From NCBI GenBank assembly GCA_947507875.1, contig CANNQP010000005.1, forward strand, positions 92,330-156,329: 64,000 nt of DNA, read 5' to 3'. Positions 25,171 through 33,125 of this stretch are shown piece by piece; within the stretch, counting starts at the first letter, position 1, and the number at the start of each line of letters is the position of its first letter. The translations under genes and the position numbers were made by a program. This DNA is from Verrucomicrobiaceae bacterium. Its GTDB lineage: Bacteria; Verrucomicrobiota; Verrucomicrobiia; Verrucomicrobiales; Verrucomicrobiaceae. Below the pieces are notes generated by a model, which was not told the DNA's origin, made no database searches, and was given only the letters and a program-made list of their open reading frames with translations.

Positions 25171-25713
25171 ATGGCTGCCCCAACTGGAATTTTGAGCGAC
25201 CTCGACCGCGTCCTGCTCAGCGCGGATCAAATCCATGCCCGCGTGGCAGACATGGCGCGGCAGATTAGCGCGGACTACTCGGGGCAGCTCATCACGGTGG
25301 TCGTGCTCATGGATGGGGCTTTGTTCTTCGTCGCGGACTTGCTGCGCCAGATCGATCTGCCCATCCGTCTGGTAACCCTGGGCGCAAGCAGCTACCACGG
25401 CGGCACGCAATCGACTGGTCAAGTGCGCCTGCAATGGCCGGCCGGCGTCTCTTTCCAGGGCGAGCATGTGCTGCTGCTGGACGACATCTTGGACACGGGC
25501 CTGACGCTGGCCGCGCTGCATGAGCGACTGCGGGCGGAATCGCCTGCCAGCCTGCGCACGGGGGTGCTGCTGAATAAAAAGCGGCTTCGCGCCAGCGCGT
25601 GTGCCATCGACTACTGCGGCTTTGAGATTGAGGACGAGTTTGTCGTCGGTTACGGCATGGATTACCAAGGTCGTTTTCGCAACCTGCCATGCATCGGCAT
25701 CCTGAGGCCATGA
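25171..25713 (+). CDS. hpt: Hypoxanthine phosphoribosyltransferase
   Basis: A 180-residue purine salvage enzyme transferring phosphoribose from PRPP to hypoxanthine or guanine. The PRPP motif is HVLLLDDILDTGLTLA. The early VVLMDGALFFVADLLR and the later FEIEDEFVVGYGMDYQGRFR are typical of the family. ATG 25171 fits the family N-terminus (ILSDLDRVLLSADQIHARV). The stop codon overlaps the ATG of moaD, an unusual pairing. Confidence 0.94.
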   Translation: MAAPTGILSDLDRVLLSADQIHARVADMARQISADYSGQLITVVVLMDGALFFVADLLRQIDLPIRLVTLGASSYHGGTQSTGQVRLQWPAGVSFQGEHVLLLDDILDTGLTLAALHERLRAESPASLRTGVLLNKKRLRASACAIDYCGFEIEDEFVVGYGMDYQGRFRNLPCIGILRP

Positions 25714-25955
25714 AACTGCGCGTGCTTTTTTTCTCTATCCTGAAGGACATCACCGGCTGCGAGGAGCTGGAGTGGACCTGCCCACCTGGGGCTGACGTGG
25801 CCTGGCTGCTAGAGCAGTTGTTTGAAAAATGGCCCGCTCTGCGCCCCTGGGACTCCAGCCTGCTACTGGCCGTGAATTGCACCTACGTGAATCGTCGCGA
25901 GCTTTTGCTTGATGGCTGCGAGGTCGCCATCATGCCTCCCGTGCAAGGAGGCTGA
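25710..25955 (+). CDS. moaD: MoaD-like molybdopterin synthase small subunit
   Basis: An 81-residue beta-grasp protein ending in the Gly-Gly tail (PPVQGG) that is adenylated and thiocarboxylated to deliver sulfur to molybdopterin. The start (KLRVLFFSILKDITG) and the LLAVNCTYVNRR segment match MoaD. ATG 25710 lies inside the stop of hpt. No moaE or other Mo-cofactor gene is in the window, so a ThiS-like or other sulfur-carrier role remains possible. Confidence 0.85.
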   Translation: MKLRVLFFSILKDITGCEELEWTCPPGADVAWLLEQLFEKWPALRPWDSSLLLAVNCTYVNRRELLLDGCEVAIMPPVQGG

Positions 25956-25985
25956 GGATCTGGGCCCGCTCGGAATCGAGCCATC

Positions 25986-27278
25986 TTACTGGCCAACGAT
26001 GCCATAAACGGCCTTGTCGCTGCGCAGGATCAGGCGGTCCCCGACAACGGCAGGCGTGCCGTGGAACTGCGACTCATCCAGCGGAGGGATGCTGGCCAGC
26101 TTTTCGAAGCTGGGTTTGGCGCGCAGGACAAACGTGCCATTCCTGCGAGAGACCGCGTAGAGCTTGTCCCCGATGAGCACGGGCGAGGCATAGAAGGGTT
26201 TGCCCCCTCGGCCACGGCCACTGCCGCTTTCAATGACACGCTCGCGATAGACCTCGCGGCCAGTTTTGGCCTCCATGCAGAGGGCAAAGCCTGCGTCATT
26301 CACGACATAAAGGTGACCCTCATGCAGCACAGGCGTGGGCACGTAGCTGCTCGACTTGCTTTGCCAAAGAAGGTGGCTCTGGGTCACGTCGCCTTTGCCA
26401 CCCAACCGAACCGCAGCACTGCCCTGCGTGGGATAACCACCGAATAAGTAAACCACATCGCCATCTTGGATCAAGGCTGGGGAGATGTTCCCTGGCAGGC
26501 CATGGGTGGCAAACCAGCGCAGCTTGCCGGTGTCGGGGTTCAGTCCCCAGATCTCTTGGGCGATGGGAAAGACCAACTCGGTGCGGCCTTGGCTCTCGAT
26601 GAGGCTCGGCGTGCTATAGGCGAGCTCGATCATGTCACCGCCTGCCCGCCAGCGGACTTGGCCGGTCTTTTTGTCCAGAGCCACCAGGGATTTGCTCTCA
26701 TCCGTCGCATTCACGATGACCGTGTCTTGGTAAAGGATCGGGCTGCCACCCGAGCCCCAGCGCCGTCCACTGGAGCCCGTGCCCAGTGGTGTGTGCCAGA
26801 GCTTCTTGCCGTTCAGGTCAAAGGCCAGCGCTCCCGTTTTGCCAAAAAAGACAAACACATGCTCGCCATCGCTGACGGGGGTGCTGGTGGCGTAGCCATG
26901 CTCGGTGATGAAGCCTTGATACTCATCTTCCTGCGCCGTGGAGGGCACCGTCGCTTGCCAGAGCTTTTTGCCCTCCGACAGACTGAGGCAAATCAGGTGC
27001 CTCTCTAGCTTGCTGGCATCGTTGTTGCCGGGTTGATCCCCATAACCCGTCCAGCACGTCACGAAGAGCTTGTCTCCGACGACAATGGGGCTGGAGGACC
27101 CTGGGCCAGGCATCTCAAACGCCCAGGCCAGATTTTCGCGGCTGGACCACTGCATGGGGATCTTGGCCTGTTCGACCACGGCGGCTCCTTTGGGGCCCAG
27201 GAAGCGCGGCCAATCGGCGGCCGAGCTGAGGCAAGGTAGATGAAGCAGCAGAAGGGCTAAGGAGAGGCGAGGGTGCAT
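25986..27278 (-). CDS. Secreted PQQ-like beta-propeller repeat protein
   Basis: A 430-residue exported protein. A signal peptide (MHPRLSLALLLLHLPCLSSA) is followed by DWPRFLGPKG, the usual opening of PVC-group propellers. Repeated PQQ-like blades follow (LICLSLSEGKKLWQATVP, LAFDLNGKKLWHTPLG, LVALDKKTGQVRWRAGG, LNPDTGKLRWF). BamB shares the fold, but here there is no lipobox, and a scaffold or binding role is as likely as dehydrogenase activity. ATG 27278 is set by the signal peptide. Confidence 0.88.
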   Translation of the reverse strand: MHPRLSLALLLLHLPCLSSAADWPRFLGPKGAAVVEQAKIPMQWSSRENLAWAFEMPGPGSSSPIVVGDKLFVTCWTGYGDQPGNNDASKLERHLICLSLSEGKKLWQATVPSTAQEDEYQGFITEHGYATSTPVSDGEHVFVFFGKTGALAFDLNGKKLWHTPLGTGSSGRRWGSGGSPILYQDTVIVNATDESKSLVALDKKTGQVRWRAGGDMIELAYSTPSLIESQGRTELVFPIAQEIWGLNPDTGKLRWFATHGLPGNISPALIQDGDVVYLFGGYPTQGSAAVRLGGKGDVTQSHLLWQSKSSSYVPTPVLHEGHLYVVNDAGFALCMEAKTGREVYRERVIESGSGRGRGGKPFYASPVLIGDKLYAVSRRNGTFVLRAKPSFEKLASIPPLDESQFHGTPAVVGDRLILRSDKAVYGIVGQ

Positions 27279-27397
27279 GGCGTGCGGTTTGAAGCCTAGA
27301 AACGCTCGCTGGTTGCGGGCTGATCGTGCTTTTTGCCATTCGTTTCCACTTGGCCTTCCTGCGTGCGAAGTCGTGTCTTTTGTGCCATCGCTTCGGC

Positions 27398-28057
27398 ATG
27401 GATGATCCCCTTTGGATGACATTTCCCCTGCTTGATGCCTTGCCCGGCTTTGTCCACCGCTTCACCCTGCGTCACCCGACGATTCCGGTGGATGCTGAGC
27501 GTGCTGAGGTGGTCGAGCGGCTCTGGGCCTGGCACCGTGAGCAGGCGGAGGCCATGGGCTTCCCGCCCGAGTCGCTCTGCATCGCGGAGCAGGTGCATGG
27601 CCGCGGTGTCGCTGTGGTGCACGAGGCCCCTAGCCAGCCGATTCCGCAGGTGGATGGCATCATCGCAGCTCGGCCCGGCCTACTCATCGGCATCTATGTG
27701 GCCGATTGCGGGGCCATCTACCTCGCTGATCCAGTCAGCGGTGCTTGGGGGGTGCTGCACTCGGGGAAAAAAGGCTCCGAGCTCGGCATCGCAGAGGAGG
27801 GCATCCGGCTGATGCAGGAGCACTTTGGTGCCAAGCCCGAAAACATCCGCGTTCAGCTCGCGCCTTGCATTCGCCCGCCTGCTTATGAGATCGATTTCGC
27901 TGCCCAGATTCGGCAAAGCTGCCTAAAGGCTGGCATTCAACCCGCACACTATCACGACTGCGGCCTCTGCACGAGTTCAGACCCGGCCCGCTATTACTCC
28001 TACCGGCAGGAAAAAGGTCGCACAGGTCGCATGTTGGCCCTGCTAGGGCGGAGATGA
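27398..28057 (+). CDS. YfiH/LACC1-family polyphenol oxidase-like protein
   Basis: A 219-residue protein of the DUF152 (PF02578) family, whose members are described as copper laccase-like or purine-nucleoside phosphorylase-type enzymes. E. coli PgeF acts in peptidoglycan quality control. EQVHGRGVAVV, VDGIIAARPGLLIGIYVADC and the C-terminal CGLCTSSDPARYYSYR are recognisable. The usual HAGWRG loop reads HSGKKG: the metal-binding His is kept but the W-R pair is replaced. LAPCIRPPAYEID replaces the common IGPCI. The start is ATG 27398. The reaction is uncertain because the family is functionally diverse. Confidence 0.85.
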   Translation: MDDPLWMTFPLLDALPGFVHRFTLRHPTIPVDAERAEVVERLWAWHREQAEAMGFPPESLCIAEQVHGRGVAVVHEAPSQPIPQVDGIIAARPGLLIGIYVADCGAIYLADPVSGAWGVLHSGKKGSELGIAEEGIRLMQEHFGAKPENIRVQLAPCIRPPAYEIDFAAQIRQSCLKAGIQPAHYHDCGLCTSSDPARYYSYRQEKGRTGRMLALLGRR

Positions 28058-28129
28058 GCGACTGACCGTCCTCTTGCTTCATGCTTGCTCCTGTCTTGGG
28101 TTTCCGCTTTGCATGGAGGGCATACACAC

Positions 28130-29782
28130 ATGGCTCTCGCCTCCACCTTTTTCATTTGGCGCAAAGAAGCTGCTGTCGTCATCGCCCTGCTGATGACGCT
28201 GGTGGGTCCCTTTTGGCTCAAACCCAAAGAAAGCACGGCTCCATTGCGCTACGACCGCCGTCTGGTTGTTTTGACGCCGCATCACGAATCCATCCGTGAC
28301 GAGTTTGGCCGCGCCTTTGCCAGAGAATGGAAGGCCCGCACAGGAGAAGTGGTTTTCATCGACTGGCGGGTGCCTGGCGGCACCTCCGAGATCGCGGTGA
28401 TGCTGAAGTCAGAATACACTGCCGCTTTTCAGCAATACTGGACGGAGACCCTGGGCCGTCCGTGGTCGCCTCAGGTCGCGCAGGCTTGCCTGAATGCCAA
28501 AGCCCCGTCCGAGGATCCTGCCCGCGTGGCCTTTTTGGCCTCACCCGTGAGCATCGGTGTGGATTTGTTTTTTGGCGGTGGCGCGTTTGATTTTCAGAAC
28601 CAGGCGGACGCAGGTACGCTCGTTGCACAGGCTGGCGAGCGCACGGGCTTGGTGGGATTGCGGCAAAAGCACCCCGACTGGTTCAGCGAAGCGATCATTC
28701 CTGAAAAGCTCAGCGGCGAGCCCTTTCGTGATCCCAAGGACCGCTGGTGTGGCACCTGTCTCTCCAGCTTTGGCATCGTCTTCAATCGGGACGTGCTACG
28801 CCGTCTTGGCATCGAGCACGACCCCCAGCAATGGCGTGACTTGGCCGACCCACGACTTCAGGGCATGGTGGCTCTGGCCGACCCAGGCCGCAGCAGCTCA
28901 GTGACCAAGGCCTTTGAAATGCTGATTCAGCAGGAGATGCAAAAGGAGTTAGGTAGGATCTTGCATGATCCGAAACACCTGAAGCCCGACGCGCAGGAGT
29001 CTGCCGCTGTCGAGCGCGGCTGGTTGAACGGACTGTCTCTGATCCAGCGCATCAGTGCAAATGCACGCTACTTCAGCGATACCTCCACCAAGATCCCCCT
29101 GGACGTGCTGCGCGGAGATGCGGCAGCGGGCATGTGCATCGACTTCTACGGGCGTTCGGCTGAGGAATCCGTGCGCAAGGCGGATGGCACGTCGCGGGTC
29201 GGTTTCATCATGCCGGTCGGAGGCACCTCGATCAGCGTGGACCCCATCGCCATGATGCGGGGCGCTCCTGATCCCGAGCTGGCTACGGCCTTCATGGAAT
29301 TCGTGCTGAGTGCAAAAGGTCAGACGCTCTGGGGATATCGTGCCGGTCAGCCGGGTGGGCCTGAAAAAATCGCTCTGCGCCGACTGCCCGTGCGTCGCGA
29401 CCTTTATCAAAGTCCGCATCTCGAGCGCATGAGTGATGGCCGTGAGATGCCGTATGATCAAGCACGTGCCTTCACTTACCGGGCTGAGTGGACAGCGGGT
29501 GCCTTCACCGCCCTGCGATTCCTCCTGCGCGTGATTTGTGTCGATACTCATGATGAGCAACGGGAGGCCTGGAAATATCTAGCTCGCAGCGGCTTTTCCA
29601 GCCACGCCACGGCGGTGTTTCATGACCTGAATCGCATTCGCTACGAGCAAGCCCTGGGGAGCATCAGCGCTACCCTTCGGTCTCGTGACAAGGTCGCGGA
29701 AACCCGACTTTCGCGAGAGCTGGGCGAAATCACCCGGCGAAATTATCAGCTCGCTGCGAAGCTCGCTCGGCAAGGAGAATGA
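28130..29782 (+). CDS. ABC-type extracellular solute-binding protein, N-terminally anchored
   Basis: A 550-residue protein. An N-terminal hydrophobic segment (AAVVIALLMTLVGPFW, about residues 13-28) has no clear signal-peptidase or lipobox site, so it may stay as a membrane anchor. A type 2 periplasmic binding fold of the Fe3+/ABC family follows (RLVVLTPHHESIRDEF, VALADPGRSSSVTKAFEML, FIMPVGGTSISVDPIAMM). About 150 C-terminal residues extend beyond the usual domain. A good Shine-Dalgarno (GGAGGG) precedes ATG 28130. No permease or ATPase gene is adjacent, so it is an orphan component here. Confidence 0.8.
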   Translation: MALASTFFIWRKEAAVVIALLMTLVGPFWLKPKESTAPLRYDRRLVVLTPHHESIRDEFGRAFAREWKARTGEVVFIDWRVPGGTSEIAVMLKSEYTAAFQQYWTETLGRPWSPQVAQACLNAKAPSEDPARVAFLASPVSIGVDLFFGGGAFDFQNQADAGTLVAQAGERTGLVGLRQKHPDWFSEAIIPEKLSGEPFRDPKDRWCGTCLSSFGIVFNRDVLRRLGIEHDPQQWRDLADPRLQGMVALADPGRSSSVTKAFEMLIQQEMQKELGRILHDPKHLKPDAQESAAVERGWLNGLSLIQRISANARYFSDTSTKIPLDVLRGDAAAGMCIDFYGRSAEESVRKADGTSRVGFIMPVGGTSISVDPIAMMRGAPDPELATAFMEFVLSAKGQTLWGYRAGQPGGPEKIALRRLPVRRDLYQSPHLERMSDGREMPYDQARAFTYRAEWTAGAFTALRFLLRVICVDTHDEQREAWKYLARSGFSSHATAVFHDLNRIRYEQALGSISATLRSRDKVAETRLSRELGEITRRNYQLAAKLARQGE

Positions 29783-29794
29783 TTCCCGGCGTAT

Positions 29795-29808
29795 AAGTAG
29801 TTCTACTT
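29795..29808. repeat. Short palindrome before the lipoprotein gene
   Basis: A perfect inverted repeat with half-sites AAGTAG and CTACTT around a 2-base centre lies 25 bases upstream of ATG 29834. It could be a regulator-binding site or a small hairpin in the leader. No known operator is recognised. Confidence 0.25.
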
Positions 29809-29833
29809 GTTCAGTTCCAACCCGATTCTGTTG

Positions 29834-30604
29834 ATGCCGCTTCGACTCCTCTCCGTTCTGTTAATCTCGCTCACCATGGTTTCTTGCCGTTCCGCCCAGC
29901 GGTTGGTGAAAGCATTTCCAGCAGAACCATCTGCCTTTTTGATTCATGCCAAGGAGTTGAAAGAAACCGAGGCCGAGAAATCACCGTTTCTGCTCGATTG
30001 GAAGAACAGGAATAATCATGCTTGGGCTCAAGCACAAAAGCGCCCGCACATTCACATCGCCCCGGTTAATCTCGATCACCTGCGTCCCATGTCGCGGCCA
30101 CTTTCGAAGATTGAGGTGAGGGAAAAATCCCGGCAGAAGAACGTTCGCAAGCTGGCTGCTTATTTTCATGACTCGCTGACCCAGGCCTTTCGCAAGGCGG
30201 CTGAAGAGCGCAGGGAAGTCGTTGATCCTGCGGACAGAGACTCCCTTGTGTTGGAGTTGGCCATCACCGAATTCAATCCCAATCCCATCATGGGAGGCTT
30301 GATGCGCAAGGGCATCAACATCCTTCTCTGGCCAGGGGCAGAGACGGCGGTTTCGCACAAGTTGAAAGGATACATGGCCATCGAAGGTCGCCTGCGTGAT
30401 CAACGCACCGGTAAGGTGCTCTACGAGTTTGCCGATGCTGAACAAAACCGCTCTGGCATCATCCTCTACGTGCATGACTACACGACTTACAGCTACTTTC
30501 GCAAAGCCTGCCGTGAGTGGTCTAAGCAGATCGAGGAAGTCATCCGCACCGAAGCTGCCGCTGCCGTGAAGGATAGCCCACCTGCGACTTTTTTGCTGTG
30601 GTGA
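29834..30604 (+). CDS. Putative DUF3313-like lipoprotein
   Basis: A 256-residue probable lipoprotein: MPLRLLSVLLISLTMVSC gives a hydrophobic signal and a lipobox-like MVSC, with the lipidated Cys at residue 18. The mature part contains SLVLELAITEFNPNP and MAIEGRLRDQRTGKVLYEF, which resemble DUF3313 lipoproteins; that assignment is tentative. The function is unknown. It is convergent with the kinase-MurQ gene, 10 bases apart, and 51 bases after the solute-binding protein on the same strand. Confidence 0.7.
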   Translation: MPLRLLSVLLISLTMVSCRSAQRLVKAFPAEPSAFLIHAKELKETEAEKSPFLLDWKNRNNHAWAQAQKRPHIHIAPVNLDHLRPMSRPLSKIEVREKSRQKNVRKLAAYFHDSLTQAFRKAAEERREVVDPADRDSLVLELAITEFNPNPIMGGLMRKGINILLWPGAETAVSHKLKGYMAIEGRLRDQRTGKVLYEFADAEQNRSGIILYVHDYTTYSYFRKACREWSKQIEEVIRTEAAAAVKDSPPATFLLW

Positions 30605-30614
30605 TTCGCTTGAT

Positions 30615-32486
30615 TCAGCGTTTCTTAGCCACAATCATTTCGTAGGCCTTTTTGACGACCCAGCCACTGCGAGCCAATGCCTCACGGGCCTGCTCAGGTG
30701 TGACTTGTGTCAGCTCGCTGATGATACGCACGGCACGGTCACGCAACTTCACATTGGAGGGGTTCACATCCACCATCAAATTGCTGATGACCTTTCCTGC
30801 ACGTGTCATGGCGAGCGTGGTAACCATGTTCAGGATCAGCTTCGTGGCGGTGCCAGATTTTAGTCGGGTCGAACCTGTGAGAACCTCTGGCCCCAGGTCG
30901 GGGGCGATCATTAGCGCTGGTTTCCAGCTCGGGTCCTTCAGGCGCGCCGCTGCCTTTTTCATGGCTGGGTTGAAGCACAGTAGGCAAGTGAAAGCCCCAC
31001 GTCTTTTGGCTTCGCGTAAGGCTCCCCAGACAAACGGAGTTCGACCACTCGCCGCGATCCCGACGACAACATCAACTTGGCTCACCGAGCGATGAGCCAC
31101 GGCCTGGGCTCCAGCTTGAACATCATCCTCAGCTCCTTCGACGGCACTCCATAGCGCCTGCCTACCGCCCGCGATGATCCCTTGCACTTGCTCACGTGGG
31201 GCACGAAAGGTCGGTGGAATTTCGCTGGCATCCAGCACACCAAGGCGACCACTGGTGCCCGCACCGACATAAAACAAGCGACCCTCGTTCTGAAAAGCAG
31301 CCGCGACTTTTGCAATGAGGCGCGTGATTGCCTGCCGCTCTTGGCCGATGGCGGCGGGCAGCGTGGCATCTTCGCTCAACATCAAATCGACACCATCTGT
31401 CAGCGAGATTCGGTCGAGTCGCTGGCTGCGTGGATTGCGCCTTTCTGTGGGTGATTTCGCCAAAACGGTAAGGTCAGCGATCTCGGCGGGGAAGGACGTT
31501 GTGGCCGTAGGTTGTGCCGAGCTTGGCAGAGTGGGAGACGATGTCACTAGCGATGCCGCCAAACGCACTGCCCCCCACACCGAGGATTGCTGGAGCGGCA
31601 GAACATTCGCCTCAGGCCACTTCTTGCGGATCAGCCGTGAAACCTGTTGAAGGAAGGTCGGATTCTTCAGCAAGACACCTCCATTCATGACAAAGGCCAC
31701 GGGCTCTTCTTTGCCACCCGTGAGCTGTCGAGCGCACAGTACGGCATCTTCAGCCAGCATCTCTGCTGCCTCGGCCAACAGAGCGCGTGCGAGCCGGTCA
31801 CCGTGACTAGCCACAGTAAAGACCGTGATCGCCAAACTCGCGATTTCTGTTTTGCTCGCTTGCACGGACCAGGGGATCAGTTGCTCGGGCTCATTGAAGG
31901 TGAGCGCGTTCAGCATCGCCGTTCCGAGAGCTCCCATCTTTCCTTTTTGATCCAAATCGGCCATGACAGCCCGCAGGGCACGTAGCCCTATGTCACAGGC
32001 ACTCGCTCGATCTCCGATCACATGGCCACGCCCGCCGACCTTAGCCGTGCGCCCCTGTGCATTTCGGCCAAAACAGCAAGAACCCGTGCCGCTCAGCACA
32101 AGGACGTAAGGTCGATCCCTCGGCGCCTCAGGCGCGGCAGCGAGGGCCGTTTCGAGATCATTTGTGGCCAGGCAAGGCACTTGCGGCCAGATGCGCGAGG
32201 CAGCGCGATGCAGGCGGTCTTTGTCAGCCTCACTCCGGGCACCGGCCATGCCGATGCCAATCGCCACCGGAGCGTGAGGCAAGCGAGAGGCAATTTCTTT
32301 CAGGTGCCATTGTAGCTCACGATCTGACATCAATGGCAGCACGGCAGGACCGGTCTGAAATTCAGCCAAAACCTTGCCGTCAACCGTCGCCAAAATGACC
32401 GAGGTGCGAGTGCCTCCGGCCTCAATGCCGAGAATCGCACACGCAGAAGCTGCCGGAGAGAGAGAGGTAGGGGAACGACGAGGCAT
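30615..32486 (-). CDS. murQ: Fused BadF-type sugar kinase and MurNAc-6-phosphate etherase
   Basis: A 623-residue two-domain protein. Residues 17-313 form a BadF/BcrA/GlcNAc-kinase-type ATPase: phosphate-1 loop LGIEAGGTRTSVIL, phosphate-2 VLVLSGTGSCC, and adenosine-site FVMNGGVLLKN. A Ser/Thr/Pro-rich linker (314-346) leads to MurQ at 347-623, with TERRNPRSQRLD, VGAGTSGRLGVLDASE, VEGAEDDVQAGA and the C-terminal VKLRDRAVRI. MurQ cleaves the lactyl ether of MurNAc-6-phosphate. A kinase on the same chain would make that substrate, so the fusion would cover two successive steps of cell-wall sugar recycling. Whether the kinase uses MurNAc or GlcNAc cannot be told from sequence. Confidence 0.92.
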   Translation of the reverse strand: MPRRSPTSLSPAASACAILGIEAGGTRTSVILATVDGKVLAEFQTGPAVLPLMSDRELQWHLKEIASRLPHAPVAIGIGMAGARSEADKDRLHRAASRIWPQVPCLATNDLETALAAAPEAPRDRPYVLVLSGTGSCCFGRNAQGRTAKVGGRGHVIGDRASACDIGLRALRAVMADLDQKGKMGALGTAMLNALTFNEPEQLIPWSVQASKTEIASLAITVFTVASHGDRLARALLAEAAEMLAEDAVLCARQLTGGKEEPVAFVMNGGVLLKNPTFLQQVSRLIRKKWPEANVLPLQQSSVWGAVRLAASLVTSSPTLPSSAQPTATTSFPAEIADLTVLAKSPTERRNPRSQRLDRISLTDGVDLMLSEDATLPAAIGQERQAITRLIAKVAAAFQNEGRLFYVGAGTSGRLGVLDASEIPPTFRAPREQVQGIIAGGRQALWSAVEGAEDDVQAGAQAVAHRSVSQVDVVVGIAASGRTPFVWGALREAKRRGAFTCLLCFNPAMKKAAARLKDPSWKPALMIAPDLGPEVLTGSTRLKSGTATKLILNMVTTLAMTRAGKVISNLMVDVNPSNVKLRDRAVRIISELTQVTPEQAREALARSGWVVKKAYEMIVAKKR

Positions 32487-32518
32487 GAATTGGCATGGTG
32501 TAGAGTCGTGAGGCTACA

Positions 32519-32977
32519 TCAAGCTGTCCCACGGCTCGAAAGTCGTTCCTTCAAGCGATTCATGAGCTTGGTATTCCCCTCTAGCTCCTCCATAAGCAGG
32601 GTCAGAACATCCAGCGTTTGTCGGCTCATATGATGCTCCATGCCTTCCACATCTTCATGTACGGTTTGAGGATCGAGACCAAATCCTGACAGCAAACGCG
32701 TGAGCACTTCATGGCGTCGCGCGATCTCTTTGCCGATTTTTTTACCTGACTCGGTCATGACTACCCCACGATAGCGTTCGTAGATGACGTAGCCCTCAGC
32801 ATCCAAGCGCTGGATCATGTTGGTTACGCTCGCTTGGGAGATGCCCAGGTTTTTGGCAATATCCACAACGCGAGCATAGCCTTTGCCCTCAATCAGATTG
32901 TGAATCTGCTCGAGGTAATCTTCGATCGCGGGTGAGTGAACGTGCGCGGTCGTTTCCTGTCGCTTGGCTGCGGGCAT
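32519..32977 (-). CDS. mntR: Manganese-responsive regulator MntR (DtxR family)
   Basis: A 152-residue DNA-binding protein with an N-terminal winged helix (VVDIAKNLGISQASVTNMIQ) and a dimerisation/metal domain. Aligned to B. subtilis MntR with an offset of 12, all six Mn ligands are present: D20, E23, H89, E111, E114 and H115 (SPAIEDYLEQ, RRHEVL, DVEGMEHHMS). There is no SH3-like third domain, which supports MntR over DtxR/IdeR. ATG 32977 is chosen; an ATG at 33085 would add 36 residues of unlikely hydrophobic sequence. It is divergent from the TonB receptor and importer genes, its probable targets. Confidence 0.92.
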   Translation of the reverse strand: MPAAKRQETTAHVHSPAIEDYLEQIHNLIEGKGYARVVDIAKNLGISQASVTNMIQRLDAEGYVIYERYRGVVMTESGKKIGKEIARRHEVLTRLLSGFGLDPQTVHEDVEGMEHHMSRQTLDVLTLLMEELEGNTKLMNRLKERLSSRGTA

Positions 32978-33087
32978 CTCAACAAGTGAGTCGAGGGGCA
33001 GCTGCGGCCAAATAGAATCTTCGAGGAAAAAGAAAAAAAGAAGCTCAACTAGGCCTTGCGGAAGTGCGTATGGCGGGGAAAGCATTC

Positions 33088-33101
33088 TTAGTCTGAGCTA
33101 A
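33088..33101. promoter_or_regulatory. Candidate MntR operator
   Basis: An imperfect palindrome with half-sites TTAG and CTAA separated by six bases lies between the divergent mntR and TonB-receptor genes, 25 bases before the receptor ATG. DtxR-family boxes often carry such TTAG/CTAA ends. It is the best candidate I see in the 148-base intergenic region. The match is short and could be chance. Confidence 0.3.
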
Positions 33102-33125
33102 CTTTGTTTTGAAGCCCTTCATCCT

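Noticed and set aside
32978..33085. Longer MntR (188 residues) from ATG 33085
   Set aside because: The extra 36 residues are hydrophobic (VELLFFFF), and the alignment with B. subtilis MntR needs only the start at 32977.
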